Shown: piece after piece, positions 48,301 through 61,052 of the stretch | How the letters are laid out: every line of letters starts with the position of its first letter | Numbering within the stretch: position 1 is the first letter of the stretch | Assembly: GCA_009760855.2 (NCBI GenBank) | Contig: WPIO01000013.1 | Span: 1,090,001-1,154,000, forward strand | DNA: 64,000 nucleotides | Source: Cristatella mucedo | Taxonomy: Eukaryota > Bryozoa > Phylactolaemata > Cristatellidae | Direction: 5' to 3' | Made by a program: the position numbers and the translations under genes | The notes under the pieces: generated by a model | Database searches by the model: none | Told to the model about the DNA's origin: nothing | The model's input: the letters and a program-made list of their open reading frames with translations, nothing else

Positions 48301-51300
48301 AACAGCTAATGCCTAGCTGCAATCGTCTTCCTGTGTGAACACATGCTCTCATGCAGTGCAGCTATCTGCGGGTGGCCTTGTGGTTACGCCTGCTCACCAA
48401 CGTCGGATGCTTGCCGTGGAGGGGATGGGATATAAAAAACTAGGCAGTGCTCAAAACTAAGCTCGACCTGCCGAAACACAACACGCACCACAACATCTGC
48501 CACGACACCACATACAATAGCATCTCAACCGTTTCATTAAAGCTCAAATTTAATTTGAAATTAAAGACCATAGGTGTACAAGGACAAAGATAGACCAAGC
48601 ACATAGGTGTACAGCTGTGCAAAAGGCTCTGCCGTAATGATGCACAGGCTGGCAGAGCGTTGCTAAGACTGACTGTCCTGATCATGCTCTCTATCTTTAT
48701 TCATTCCACTGAGAGATAACCTCAAAAGCGCTTACTTAATTAATTGACGACGCATGCTCATAAGCATTTCATAATATCATACACAATTCAATGCCCAATG
48801 TCAACTATGAGCGTGCATGCTGTAGCAACGTATGCAAATTAGTTTATTATCTCTCACGATATTCTCAATACGACACCTATCATAGCTGTACCATCCTAGT
48901 AGCTTTTTAAATATCGCAAAGGAAATTCTGTTTAGGGACTCACTTACTCACTCCCACATACAATCAATAAGATCTAAACTCTACGTTACTAGCCCTGGGG
49001 AGACTACAATATTATAGAACCAAAAACAATGGGCAGCATGTCTAAAGAGCTTCCAGATGTAAAGGGGCATGAGAAATAGAGCAGCACAGACATTAGTATG
49101 TGAAGATAAAGGTCTCACTCAAAAATTAAAAGTCCAAAATACAAACCTTTGGCTATGGCTTTCATATGATCAGGTTTAAACTTGCGTGCCAGAACAGTGT
49201 CATTCAATGCAGATCTAAAGTTACCTGTGGGACAAAAGGCATAGGTGCTTTTAAATAAAACAAGCAACGTTCAGGACACTCAAACAATGAGCAGAATGCC
49301 AGGATCGTTTCACAGGATAGGCTCTCACCATATCCCATGTAATCAGAAAGCACAATCTTGGCTTTCATTTCTATGTAGATGACAATCAGCTAGACACATG
49401 CTTTGATCTCTTGGTGCATTATAGTACCTCGGGCAACTTACCCTCATCTCAAAAATGGCTAAGCCAGCATAACTCCTACAGAGTACAAAAAGCCTATTCC
49501 TAGATGACCACAAATCATTTCCATAGTATAGCCCACCTATTTTTAATTAAGCAGTATTTCAAAAATTTGGGGTGCTTATATAAACACACAGTAAAATAAT
49601 AATAAGGATACTAATAAGACACTTGCAATTAATGTATACAACTTAATGTCGTTCTACATTTTACATATATGTATGCAGGCAAAAAAGCATGTTAATCGGT
49701 TAATCATAACATACAGTGTAATTAAGCATAGACCCACAAAGGAAAATTCACACGGACTGGGTAAATGCAGCGAGGAACAAGTGGGATTTAAGCTTCTTCT
49801 TAAATTTGATCAAGGAACAGGATGTTGTGATGTCAGTGAAGAGTGAGTTACGGGCTTTGGGAGCATACAAACTGAAGGCTAAGTCTCCAAAGGATTCTAA
49901 GTTGGTTATAGGCACAGCTGAACGACTTGAGAAGAGAGAGTATAATGCAAAGCCTCATTAGAAAGTATTTCTTAAAGGTTAGCCGGAGCAAGAGAATAAA
50001 GGGATCTAAAAGTGAGTAAAATTTTAAGTCTGTAGGTTCTGATAAGGTGACATTGTAGGTTGGTAAGAAGTAATGTGATGGAGGCAGTTGCAGTTCACGA
50101 CAGTCAAGCCTAGCTGCACAATTTTGCTCCAAATGCAAGCCTCTTACTGCACAGGCACGGAAAGACAACGACCAGCAACTAAATCAGTTACATAGGTCTA
50201 GACAGGATGTTACAAATGCATGGAGCAGCTGGGCTGTGGCATCCTAATGTAGGCAGGCCCAAATATTTGCAATATTCTACGTGGCAACGACGACGGGAAT
50301 GTCACTGCTTTAGCTCTGCTAGATCTGTCTGCTGCCTTCGACACCATTGATCACGAAGTTCTGCTTGAAAGATTGAGAACAACGATCGGTCTGGCAGACG
50401 AAGCACTGGCGTGGTTTAAATCATACTTGTCTGATCGTGTTCAATCCATGTCGTGTGGGGGTCAGGTCTCAGACATGAGAAGGGTCACCTGGAGTCCCTC
50501 AAGGGTCTGTACTTGGTCCCTTGCTGTTCTCCATTTATACACTACGTCTGGGAAAAGTGATTAAGGCCCATGGAATAGGATCACTTCTATGCTGACGATA
50601 CTCAGTTGTATTTGTCATTTAAACCGTCGGAATCTGCTGCAGCAACTGAGAAACTGAATGCTTGCCTTGCCGATATTCGATCCTGGATGTCGGAAAACTT
50701 CCTGAAATTAAATGACGATAAAACCGAACTGCTTCTCATAGGACACCCTAAGCGTGTGGCTGGATTAAAAGGCTTTGCTGTTCTAATATGTGATGCTATT
50801 GTGCGACCTTCACCACGTGCTCGTAATCTAGGTGTCGTGTTCGACAGCTGCCTCAATTTCAAAAGCTTCATTCAGAAGACTGCCTCTACAGCTAGCCATC
50901 ACATCCGATCCCTATCCAAGATTAGAAGCTGTCTCCCACAGTGGCTTGTAAAAAATTTAACTAGCTCTTTAGTTCTGTCTCGGCTTGATTATTGTAATTC
51001 CCTTTTGGCTGGGCTACCAAAGAAAGCTATTAGGCCACTACAGCGGACTATGAATATGGCTGCAAGGCTGGTCTTCAAGTCCCAGCGGTTTGAGCACGTG
51101 TCTCCTTTGCTGAAAGAGCTAGAATGGTTGCCGGTTGAGCAAAGGATACAGAGCAAAGTTCTTACGCTGACCCACAAGGCCCGCCACGGCTTGGCTCCAT
51201 ACCTAGCTGAACTGCTGCATCAGTTTCAGCCTGTTCGCACCCTCAGGTCCTGTGTGGACAATAAATTAGCTGTCCCATTCCTCTGCTTAAAGACAGTTGG

Positions 51301-54300
51301 CGACAGAAGCTTTAGCTCTGCAGGTCCTAGACTGTGGAACTCGCTTCCACAATTCTTAGGCAACAACACCTACTCTCCAACTGCCGACTATGGCACATCT
51401 TTTTCAGCGGTCCTGAACTGCTACTTCTATGCTACTCACTACCTCAACTGCTCTCCTAACTCTGCTATGCTTCCCACTTTCTCTTTGTTGCATGAGACGA
51501 AGTCAGTTGGCTACCGAATTCGTACCGAAAGCCGCTTAGGCTGTGAGTGCGCTATACAAAACTCTCGTGCGTAACACCCACATGGTCTTTATGACTTTGT
51601 GGAGTTACTGACGGAGATACATTACATTACATAGATAAAAGTAGTTACATTTGCCCAAGGAGCTGAGTTGGTCATCTAGTGAAAGGTCACTTCAGAAAAG
51701 GAGCTCACGAAGATTGCATGCGGGTGCTCGAGGAGATGATATGCTGGCCGAGTCCGCATTGGGGGTTGGGGCTTTTTAATTTCGAAGTAGCATTAGATTT
51801 GCCCATATTAATAAGCTGCCTTTTACCATCATTCAATTTGAGACAGCTTGCTCCCATACAAGTGCCAGTGTCAGCAACACATGCTGCAAGGGAGTTAAGA
51901 GAATTTGATGCGCTGAAAAGCTGTGGGGGATTCGAGTACAGGCACGGCTGTATGTCATGTGCGTTAAATTAAAGCCTCGATTAGCGCTGGGTAGACACGT
52001 TGGCAAGAGGGAGAGTGTCCATTGCGAAAAGAGGTGGAGCAGGTACAGATCCCCGGAGTACCTTAAACGCTAGAGCTACTCGGATGATTTTTGGCAACTG
52101 ACATCAACACAGCCTATTTTGTCCACGAGTTTGACGCGGCCTATATAGAATTCGGTAACATTACTAAACTAAAATCCCACAAAAGTTCCTCACTGGATGC
52201 ACTTCGTTACTGTGAATCGGCACTCACCAGCATAGACAAGAAACTGAAAGAAGCTTCAAACTAACCTCGGCCAACAGAATGCCAGTAGTCTCTACATGGA
52301 ATCTGGGCGTCCTTCTAACAATGATCTTTCAATAGATGACCACATCAATCAGTTACGTCGGCCAGTCTGCCTACTCTCAGCAATGTATCGTCCCAAAAAG
52401 TCGCACATGTAGATGAGATAAGGATATGCCAACCGAGCTGATACACGTCATTCGTATCACCCTGCCCAGTATTCTGCTACTCGCCCCTTACAGGTCTTCG
52501 TGCCTGCGAAATAAGATGCTCGGAGGACTAGCTACCGGAAATACTTCCCAATAAGGCTTCCTATCGCACCATACACTGCTCGGTCTCTCTCTAGACGCCC
52601 GGTTGGTCTCTCTGACGAACCTCAAATCCCTCGAAGAGCATGCGGTCAGTTCCTACGTTCCCAGAACTCAGGCCGCAGACTGACATCGACTGCCACCACC
52701 CTGGACAATATTTAAAATCAGCCCGTTCCTCAGCTTCTGCTCAGTTCGCGTGAATTGTACCTGGTGCGCTTGAGTGCACTGAAATCGCGAACGCTGCTAT
52801 CAATTGACACGGCTCTTTCCGGCCCTGAGCGGACTTAGTCTCTTTCTAGCCACGTATAATTACGTGGCTAGAAAGAGACTAAGTCCGCTCAGGGCCCTAC
52901 GACTCACTGCTGCTTGCATTTATAATAATAATAATAATAATAATAATAATTCACTTGATAAAGCGAATTTCATTTAGTTATTTGCATGACGACTTGGCTC
53001 CTCCATACCTAGCTGAACTGCTGCACCAGTTTCAGCCTGTTCGCGCCCTCAGGTACTGTGTGGACAATAAATTAGCCGTTCCATTCCTCCGATTAAAGAC
53101 CGTTGGCAACAGAAGCTTTAGCTCTGCAGGTTCTAGACTATGGAACTTGCTTCCACGATTCTTATGCAACGACAACTACTCTCCTGCTGCCGACTATGGC
53201 ACATCCTTTCCAGCGGTCCTGAGCTGCTACTGCCATGCTACTCACTATCTCAACTGCTCTCTCCTGACTCTGCTATGCTTCCTACTTTCTCTTTGTTGCA
53301 CGAGATGAAGTCTGTCGGCTACAGAATGCGTACCGAAAGCCGCTTAGGCTGCAAGTGCTCTATATACAACTCTCCTGCATAACATCCACATAGTCTCTGT
53401 GGATTTGTGGAGTTACAGCCAGAGATACATTACATATGACTCGTTTCATCCTCATTCTAACAGGTCACAGCCTTTGGCTGCATTTACCTCACAACAAAGT
53501 CGATGCATCATTAATTTGACTAGTACACTGGAAATTGACGTTTGAAGCTGCATGTACAAGTTATTAAAAAGTGCTCACAGAATTATCCCGCGATAAATTC
53601 TCTAATGAAGAGTGCGATTTTCTCACCAGCAAACAACACGACCCAGCACTTCCTCTAGAAAAGCATCAGTTCAAGCTGACATTTCAATACATCATATACA
53701 GCAAGCTTTTATAGTAAAGTTTGACCTCTCATTATCTAAATAAAACGGCATTTTTAACGAGATACTGAGGGGTAAAGGTCAAACCAGGTGCAGTAACCCC
53801 TATGCAATAGTACGTAAGGAAAGGTTTTACTGAAATATGTAACGACAGCATCCAGATTTGGCAAATTTGTGCAACTCTACTCCATCTGAGAACTCGTGTG
53901 GACGAATTCAGTTGGCCGTGCGTGGCAGGAAGCAAAGTTAGCCTGTGAAAGAGTAGCGAGCCTGCAACTCGATGGCTCAAAACATGGCCGACCGAAGCAC
54001 ACCGTTAGCATGTCGCAGGCTTTGCACGAAAGGCTCCCCTTGGCTGAGTAACAAGCAACACTACACGTGACAACGTAACGGCACTGACCGACTCGGTACT
54101 GTGCAGCAGCTCTGTTAGAGTACAGCACGGCATTTAGCTCCTTGTCGGCACACTTTGCTTTGATGGCCTCCGTGTAGTTGGCTACGGCCCACCGGTATTT
54201 GCTGTTCTTGAAGTTGACGTTGCCATCGTCCTTGTAATTTTCAGCCTTAACTACAGCATCGAGACAAACGAATGAGTGACAGTGAAGACTGACCAGCAAA

Positions 54301-57300
54301 AAGAAGCAACTGCAGAGAATTAATGACGAAAAACAGAGACCTTTAGCAAAGCGGTAAGAAATAAGTGGCAAGCACATGCAACAGAGCGTCTAATGTAACT
54401 GCCCTAACAGCCGCCCTTGCATAGACGCTTCGTCAAATAGTCGTGGCGGCAGAAGACGCTGCTCAACCTGCCAGTTCCAGGCGGTTGGACGATGGAAGAT
54501 GACAAGCAGAATGCGCGGTGAAATGAGACGCCTACTATTCGGTGGTGCCTAGAAAGAGATTAAGTTCTCCGAGGGCGCTTTATCAAGTATATTATTATAA
54601 TTATTATGCCGAAGCAGATGGTACCACACGATGTAATGCAGAGGGAAAGGGGATCCACAACGTATCAGCTACAATACACCATGCCAAAGCAGAAGATGCA
54701 TGAGGCTAGAGAGTGCTGGGGGGGACAATTACAAGGAAACCACCGGGAGAGAGTCCTGGCAAGGCCTCACTTCTCCGACTAACCGTCTCGGAATGTGCAC
54801 GCATACAGATCGAGGAATTCCGATGTTCGAAAGCAAGCTGCGGGCTCGATTTCAGTGGCTAGGTCGGTGAAGGAAAGTACCACATAAAGAGTGACGCTGG
54901 TATTATGCAAAATAAATGGCTGCCACACTTCTTGATTCTTTGTTCCACATTGCTAACCAGAATGCAACGGCCTAAGCAAAGGGCGAATGAAAAGAGAGGG
55001 CGAGCGGCAAGAGTTGATAGAAAACTGGCCAAAAAGAACGACCCTGTGAGGACGACGAGAGAGAAGAAGCTCGATCTACTCGGTCGAACAACGAAGCTTT
55101 GGTAAGATGAGCAGCACCATCACGCACGGCGTGCAGCCGCATCGAAACGGTCAACTCTGCAGCCACATTCGACTCTGACACAAGAGTGCCGAAGAACCGA
55201 TCGTACAAATGGAGACAAGAAAGGGTATTTACCAAAAAGGATGCGCAGCGAAATGCAGGCAGTGACTCATCGAGTCGAAGCAGTGCTAGCTAGATAGAAC
55301 AACGATCCCTGACCGCCAAGCGGCGCACATTCTGTCTGCCTTCAGTTGCTTCTGCACATCCTCTTCGGCCTCACGTAGGTTTATGATTATGTATATGATG
55401 ATGCCATATGTAATGTAATGTATCTCCGTCTGTGAGTCCACAAAGTCAAAAAGACAATGTGGGTGTTACGCACGAGAGTTTTGTATAGCGCACTCACAGC
55501 CTAAGCGGCTTTCGGTACGAATTCGGTAGCCAACTGACTTCGTCTCACGCAACAAAGAGAAAGTGGGAAGCATAGCAGAGTTAGGAGAGCAGTTGAGGTA
55601 GTGAGTAGCATAGAAGTAGCAGTTCAGGACCGCTGAAAAAGATGTGCCATAGTCGGCAGTTGGAGAGTAGATGTCGTTGCCTAAGAATTGTGGAAGCGAG
55701 TTCCACAGTCTGGGACCTGCAGAGCTAAAGCTTCTGTCGCCAACTGTCTTTAAGCAGAGGAATGGGACAGCTAATTTATTGTCCACACAGGACCTGAGGG
55801 CACGAACAGGCTGAAACTGATGCAGCAGTTCAGCTAGGTACGAAGGAGCCAAGCCGTGGCGGGCCTTGTGGGTCAGCGTAAGAACTTTGCTCTGTATCCA
55901 TTGCCCAACCGGCAACCATCCTAGCTCTTTCAGCAAAGGAGACACGTGCTCAAACCGCTGGGACTTGAAGACCAGCCTTGCAGCCATATTCATAGTCCGC
56001 TGTAGTGGCATAATAGCTTTCTTTGGTAGCCCAGCCAAAAGGGAATTACAATAATCAAGCCGAGACAGAACTAAAGAGCTAGTTAAATTTTTTACAAGCC
56101 ACTGTGGGAGACAGCTTCTAATCTTGGATAGGGATCGGATGTGATGGCTAGCTGTAGAGGCAGTCTTCTGAATGAAGCTTTTGAAATTGAGGCAGCTGTC
56201 GAACACGACACCTAGATTACGAGCACGTGGTGTAGGTCGCACAATAGCATCACCTATTAGAACAGCAAAGCCTTTTAATCCAGCCACACGCTTAGGGTGT
56301 CCTATGAGAAGCAGTTCGGTTTTATCGTAATTTAATTTCAGGAAGTTTTCCGATCAATAAGCATAAACATAATCATATATCATGATGATTATGATTCGTG
56401 ACACACAGATCAAGCATCGAGCTGCACATGCCAAGGAAATAAAAAAAATTGTTAATGGTAAAATAATCTAGTTCTACGCTTCGATGGCACAATGATGGCT
56501 GATTCTGCTACTCGAACGACAGTCGACTGTCTGCCAACTAGGTAGGATGTCTGGTCTGAATGAGGTGAGAAGCGACTTACCGTGGCCAGGCTTTATCCGG
56601 GATCCTCTAGCTATAGCTGTCATTGAAGCTCTCTGGATGATAGGAAATTTAAGGACAAAATACTGAGACTGTGTTTCAATCAGCTCAAATGGTGGTAGTA
56701 AAGAAGGAGTTGTGCTGCTCCTGAATGACCTGGGGATGTGTTCTGAATTTAACACGTGGGCATCATATGGCAAAGCGCATACAAATTATTTGTAGGCTTC
56801 CAGATCTCTATAAATACACAGAACCTAGAGGTTATAGATCGTTTTAAGCACTACAGGCCTCAAGTTGACAAGTTGCTGTACAATACTGCTGCTGAGGAAA
56901 AGAACCTCCCATCCGTGAATGCCGATATTTGCAAGGTCACCTCTTTTGCTTTGCATCGCATTCGACTTAGTCCACATGGTGACTGCAAGGAGCAAGTCAA
57001 AATCATAATTATATTTCTCGGAGGAACTCTCCAGGTCGTTCGATTTTAACATCCGGTGGCGATCCACCTTGCTAAATAGATATACAGGGCCATTTATAAT
57101 TTTTAGATATGATTTTTTCTTACAAAATTCCCGTTAAAGACACTAAGTTCCAGACATCCGTAGCTCACTTAGAAGAAACTGTTGCTGCATGACATCATCT
57201 TCCGAAATAGTGCTTTTATCGGGCTCCCATTCTCCCGATCAAAAATGCAATACAGTGGTAACGCTGAGAGCTAGGAAAGGTGAGGTCAAAGGTATTTTTT

Positions 57301-60300
57301 GTGTACTACTTCTAATCTATAGCCGGAAGGAAACAGCTGGCAGACCTTGTCACATCGTCGACTAAGAGGTTCTTTGACATCTTGGAAGAGCTGCCAGATA
57401 TATTTCTGACTCTGGACCCCGCTTTGCAGAGCGCCAGCAGCAAATACCAGTCAGCTATGTTGTTATAGACTCAGTAACGGTCGTCAGTTAGCACTGCATA
57501 GTAACATTAGCGAAGGAGTTTGCTTAAGCATAAGCATAAATTATAATCGAAGTAAGATGTTCTGCAAATCGTAGTGCCGAAGAAGGAAGGATGCATAGGC
57601 TTGTTTTGAAAGAGAGGCAATTTTAAAGTCACGGGCATGGCAACATTTTGAACTCGATGAAGGAGTACTCAAGACTTTTTTGTTACAAATGTTTTGCACT
57701 AAAAAGTGAGGTGGTTTTCTATATAACATGTCAAAACTTTCGTTAGATAGAAGCACCCTGCCGTGCAGCAGTCACTGCAGCACGACAGACTGGCCACTAA
57801 CCTCTACTTACTACGGCTTTCCTAATAATAAATAATAATAATGCACTTGATAAAGCGCCCTCAGAGAACTCAATCTCTTTCTAGGCGCTTTACATTTGCT
57901 GCAAAGGGAACGCAATTGAATGGTAAGTGGTATCCTGCTTGATAAACAACATGAATAACATGGTTAGGGGTGACAGGCACAGGGTCAGCACGCAAGTGTG
58001 GTTAGTGGCAGCATTCACAGTGTCAACATGCATAAACACATGAAGGACGAATCACAGGGACCCACTAAATGCTGTCCTAAATAGGTGCGTTTTTAAGTTC
58101 TTTTTAAATGTGGTCAAGCCTGGGGATGTTCTGATGCAAGTCGGGAGTGAGCCCCAGGCTTTGGGAGCATATGAACTAAATGCACGGTCTCCAAAGGATT
58201 TGAGGTTTGTACGAGGTATTGGTAAACTGTTGGATTCCGAAAAGCAGGTGGTACGATGCTTGGCCTGGTGGGGGAGTAGATTCCTTTAAAGAATGCCTTA
58301 AAACTCGACTTAGACACACGTGCAAGTAACACACCCAGAGTTACAGATTTACTCAATGAAGAAGCCTGCCAAAAGTCAGTTAGCAATCTCAGCTTGCTCC
58401 ACACATTCAACTCAACTTTATATGCTTTCCTTAAGCGAAACTTGTACCTTGATACACGCCCCTTTCCAGCACACATCCATGGGGCCTGTGAGCATGCATG
58501 CACATATCTTTATATGGCAGCTGAAACTCAAGTCAGTTCACCATATTATGCTACGATAATAACCCTATTATGCTTGTTGATATTGTGCATATTACCCTTA
58601 ACCATTTGACCATGCTCCCTTTACAGCATATGAAAAGTGGCTAGAATGAGATTAAGTTCTCCTAGGGGGCTATGTAAATGTATTATTATTATTATTATTA
58701 CTAGTTGATTTAACAGCACCAGTGATCTACTGTGACATCAAAGTCACAAGCCTGCATTCGAGCTCAGCCCCAGCAAGCAGCAGGGGCGGCAGCAGCAAAG
58801 AGGAGGGAGGCAGTCGTGACCCGAGAGGAAGTGGCTCGTTGGGAAGAGATGGCATCAAGACTTACGCTTGGCATCGCTGACGTCATACTTGAGCTCAATG
58901 AGTCCCTGCAGCTCCGGACTCAGCGGCTGACTCCAGTCGATCTCTTTGATGAACGCAGGATGGTTGTGAAGATCCTTCAACAAGCACCTCCTGTTTCTCG
59001 ACTAAGACAACCTGGTTCCATAATTTTGCAGCCTACCCCCCTCTGTCCGTGGAGCGGTAGTGAGCAAGAAAGAGCTTCGGGTCAAACCGAGTGTCAGAGG
59101 CATGCATATAGCATGCTGAAACGGTGGTGAGAGCTTTTATCGCATCATCTGCACGCTAGAAACCGACGCCATGCAAGCACATTTCTTACAAGTCTACCTT
59201 CAGCCAATAACTATGCCCTGCACGTCAGGCCCATGAGTGGCTGGTGGATGCGCACGATCGCTTCTTCCTCATGACATGCTTGGCTGAGGCTCTAGACAAG
59301 GGGGCACATTTCTGTGCAGAGAACACACAGCTTCACCTTTGCTTTCTCTACTAGATCTCTACTTGCCTTCCAGCAAGTCAAACTATGTGTGTGTGTGTGT
59401 GTGCCCGCGCACACACACACACACACACACGTACGCACACACATATATATTCAGGCCTCGGCCATCAAATACATTCACCTAGACATAGGTCGAGGCCAGC
59501 ACCTTAACCGCTGGTTCAAACCGTCGCGACATTTGCACTTGGATGGCAGCAACTATTCTCAAACTGAATGCCAATAAAATCAACTTTATCGTCCAAACAA
59601 GCCTAATTTTGCTCAGAAATCTGAGTCTAATCGTTATAATGGGTGGGCTCGGTCAGCATATTGCCTACAGTGTCTGCACGCACTGCACCCCTGGGTGTCC
59701 TGTCTCTAAATGATCTCTTACCTGATGAATCAAAGTCGGGCCTGCCTAGATGAAGATATCCCAGCTAAACTGGTCCGTGTATTTTCAACGTCAATTCTAG
59801 ACGTGTGTAGCGCACTACTCGAATGTCTGTCTTTTTGCCTCTCTATTATGATATGCTCACAGATGGTGCACAACTCTGTAGCAAGGCTTGTCTGACGTGA
59901 ACGACCCAACTGCCATGTTAGATCCCTTCTCACCGACCTGCACTGGCAGCATCCTGCACTGGCACCAAGCAGTGTGCCTAATTTAAGGCTGTTTCATGCA
60001 ATTGTACGTCCCTTCAATCTCTCTTTTTCTAGGATATCTATCGGAAATACTTCCCAAGCAGGCTTTGCACCCCACCACAGACTCTTCGACCTCGAATCGT
60101 TAAGCTGTGCCCACAACCAACCTTTAGTCCTTTGGAGGCAGTACTTTCAGTGTCTATGCTCCCAAAGACTGAAAACTCTCTCTCTCTCTCTCTCTCTCTC
60201 GACTGACAGCACGACACCGCCACTCGGTGACATTTAAAAAGAAGCCAAAACCCACCGGTTCCAAACAGCATTTCCTTCGGCCTCGTGCAATGTCCTTTAT

Positions 60301-61003
60301 GTGCTAATGAGTGCTGACACTATGCTTATATATATCCCTGGCCCATTGATATGCTTCTTTCCAGAATATGTGCAATGCCTAGAAAGAGATTTAGTTCTCT
60401 TAGGTAGCTATTCAAAGGTCATTATTGTTATTATTATTATTAAACTTCCAAACAGGCCAGAATCTTTATAGTGACTCTTAGAGACCAGCCATGGCTTTGA
60501 TTTCGAACACCAAATTGCAGCAGCTGTTGAGTGTCGCAGGCCCTCACGTTATCAGAGGGAGACAACTACCATATGTTCTCATCCTTCTAGCAGGCACTGC
60601 TGGTGGTGACATGTTCACAGCTCCGCAAGCCCTACAGCATCGCCTGGACCTCTGTCAAGCAAGCAGACAGCACCAAGGACGGCTGTGCTCCTGCAGCCGA
60701 CCTCAGCACAAACTCTCTGGCAGTTCGTCACAGCAGTGACTTCCGTAGCTAAATCCACCCTCAACTGCATGTCCACTAAGGCCATCCATCCTCTTTCCTT
60801 TTGATGGGAGCACATGCCGAGCGATAAAAGGTTGGCTGATTTAACAGCCTCAACTGTACAGTGGCAGAAGAGCCTTATTATCCAGCGGTTAAGGTGCTCG
60901 CCCCGAGCAAGGTCTGGCTGAGGTCGTGGGATCGAGCCCAAAGGCATATGTGAAGCGCCTGAATAGAGATTAAGTTCTCTTAGGGCAACGCACAAATGAA
61001 TTA

Positions 61004-61052
<49 letters not shown>

